DNA of 42,738 bases from Acetobacter indonesiensis (GTDB taxonomy: Bacteria; Pseudomonadota; Alphaproteobacteria; Acetobacterales; Acetobacteraceae). The notes beneath the pieces were generated by a model that made no database searches, was not told where the DNA came from, and saw only the letters and a list, made by a program, of their open reading frames with translations. The translations under genes and the position numbers were made by a program. Location of the stretch: NCBI RefSeq assembly GCF_000963945.1, contig NZ_BAMW01000063.1, positions 1 to 42,738 on the forward strand. The letters are read 5' to 3'. Shown here one piece after another: positions 42,513-42,738 of the stretch. The stretch's first letter is position 1; each line of letters opens with the position of its first letter.

Positions 42513-42699
42513 TTTCAATCATATTTCGACATAAAGACGTTCATTCTTCAGATGTGTTTCATTTCTGCCGCACTCTACCCCAGCCGGGTTTCTGGGGACT
42601 TGAGGGTATGTTCGCAGAAATTAGACTGTTTTCTGTGAAACCCCATTTTCACCCTTGCGCGCCCACCTAAATTCCCGTAAAGCACCGCTCACGCCTCCA

Positions 42700-42738
42700 G
42701 TCCCGTTCGTCTAGAGGCCTAGGACACCGCCCTTTCAC
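42700..42738 (+). tRNA. tRNA-Glu (anticodon TTC), cut by the window end
   Basis: The 5' half is present: acceptor strand GTCCCGT, a D-arm with TCGTCTAGAGGCCTAGGACA, and the anticodon stem-loop beginning CCGCCCTTTCAC with anticodon TTC. This is the standard bacterial tRNA-Glu form. The 3' half lies beyond the window. Confidence 0.92.

Noticed and set aside
1..42738. CRISPR array, rRNA genes, complete prophage or plasmid origin
   Set aside because: No regularly spaced repeats, rRNA sequence, phage structural genes or replication genes were seen; only the integrase stub indicates mobile DNA besides the IS copy.

Overview
The window looks like a chromosomal segment of an acetic acid bacterium, most likely Acetobacter. 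The evidence is a membrane PQQ-dependent sugar dehydrogenase next to a bacterial pyruvate decarboxylase of the Acetobacter/Zymomonas type, an OprB-like sugar porin, an exported alpha-amino-acid-ester-hydrolase-like enzyme, alphaproteobacterial gene pairs (lapA-pyrF-trpF, pdxA-pdxJ, DUF6476-anmK), and an IS5-family element. This rests on protein motifs only; no database search was run.

Layout. 1-8400: central carbon functions (gcd-like, pdc, porin) and an orphan HWE histidine kinase. 8500-23200: an accessory block with three TonB-dependent receptors and exported hydrolases. It holds TBDR plus AEH-like esterase, a VanX-like D-Ala-D-Ala dipeptidase, TBDR plus a NagX/DUF5009-like membrane acyltransferase plus a penicillin-binding-protein-like serine hydrolase, and a third, very large TBDR. 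23258-24389: the edge of an eroded genomic island. A decayed IS5-family copy cuts the N-terminal fragment of a P4-type tyrosine integrase, which is followed by repeated CCCCCAC arm-like sites and the 3' end of tRNA-Ser(GGA). 24450-38500: mostly housekeeping genes: trpF, pyrF, lapA, secB, an FD-x-x-WY repeat protein, an M20 peptidase, pdxA, pdxJ, a cupin, a DUF6476 protein, anmK, a DUF3311/sodium-solute symporter pair, alkB and a Tat-exported serine hydrolase. 38490-42738: YceI, an XRE regulator, a structured intergenic region, a fourth TBDR and the start of tRNA-Glu.

How the parts may work together. The PQQ dehydrogenase oxidises sugar in the periplasm, the porin lets sugars in, and pyruvate decarboxylase turns pyruvate into acetaldehyde for oxidation to acetate. 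The 8.5-23 kb block combines outer-membrane receptors with enzymes acting on peptide or amino-acid esters, D-Ala-D-Ala and possibly amino sugars, which suggests capture of peptides or cell-wall fragments (inference). anmK, further along, belongs to anhydro-MurNAc recycling and fits that theme without being linked to it.

The most interesting signals are: (1) the integrase/IS/tRNA-Ser island scar; (2) an acyltransferase whose conserved N-terminus has no ordinary start codon, only ACG at ideal Shine-Dalgarno spacing inside a hairpin; (3) a structured leader before the DUF3311-symporter pair; (4) two identical ATGTC-N11-GACAT palindromes on either side of the XRE regulator, with a three-hairpin region between them. 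All structural RNA and operator calls were made by eye and are unproven.
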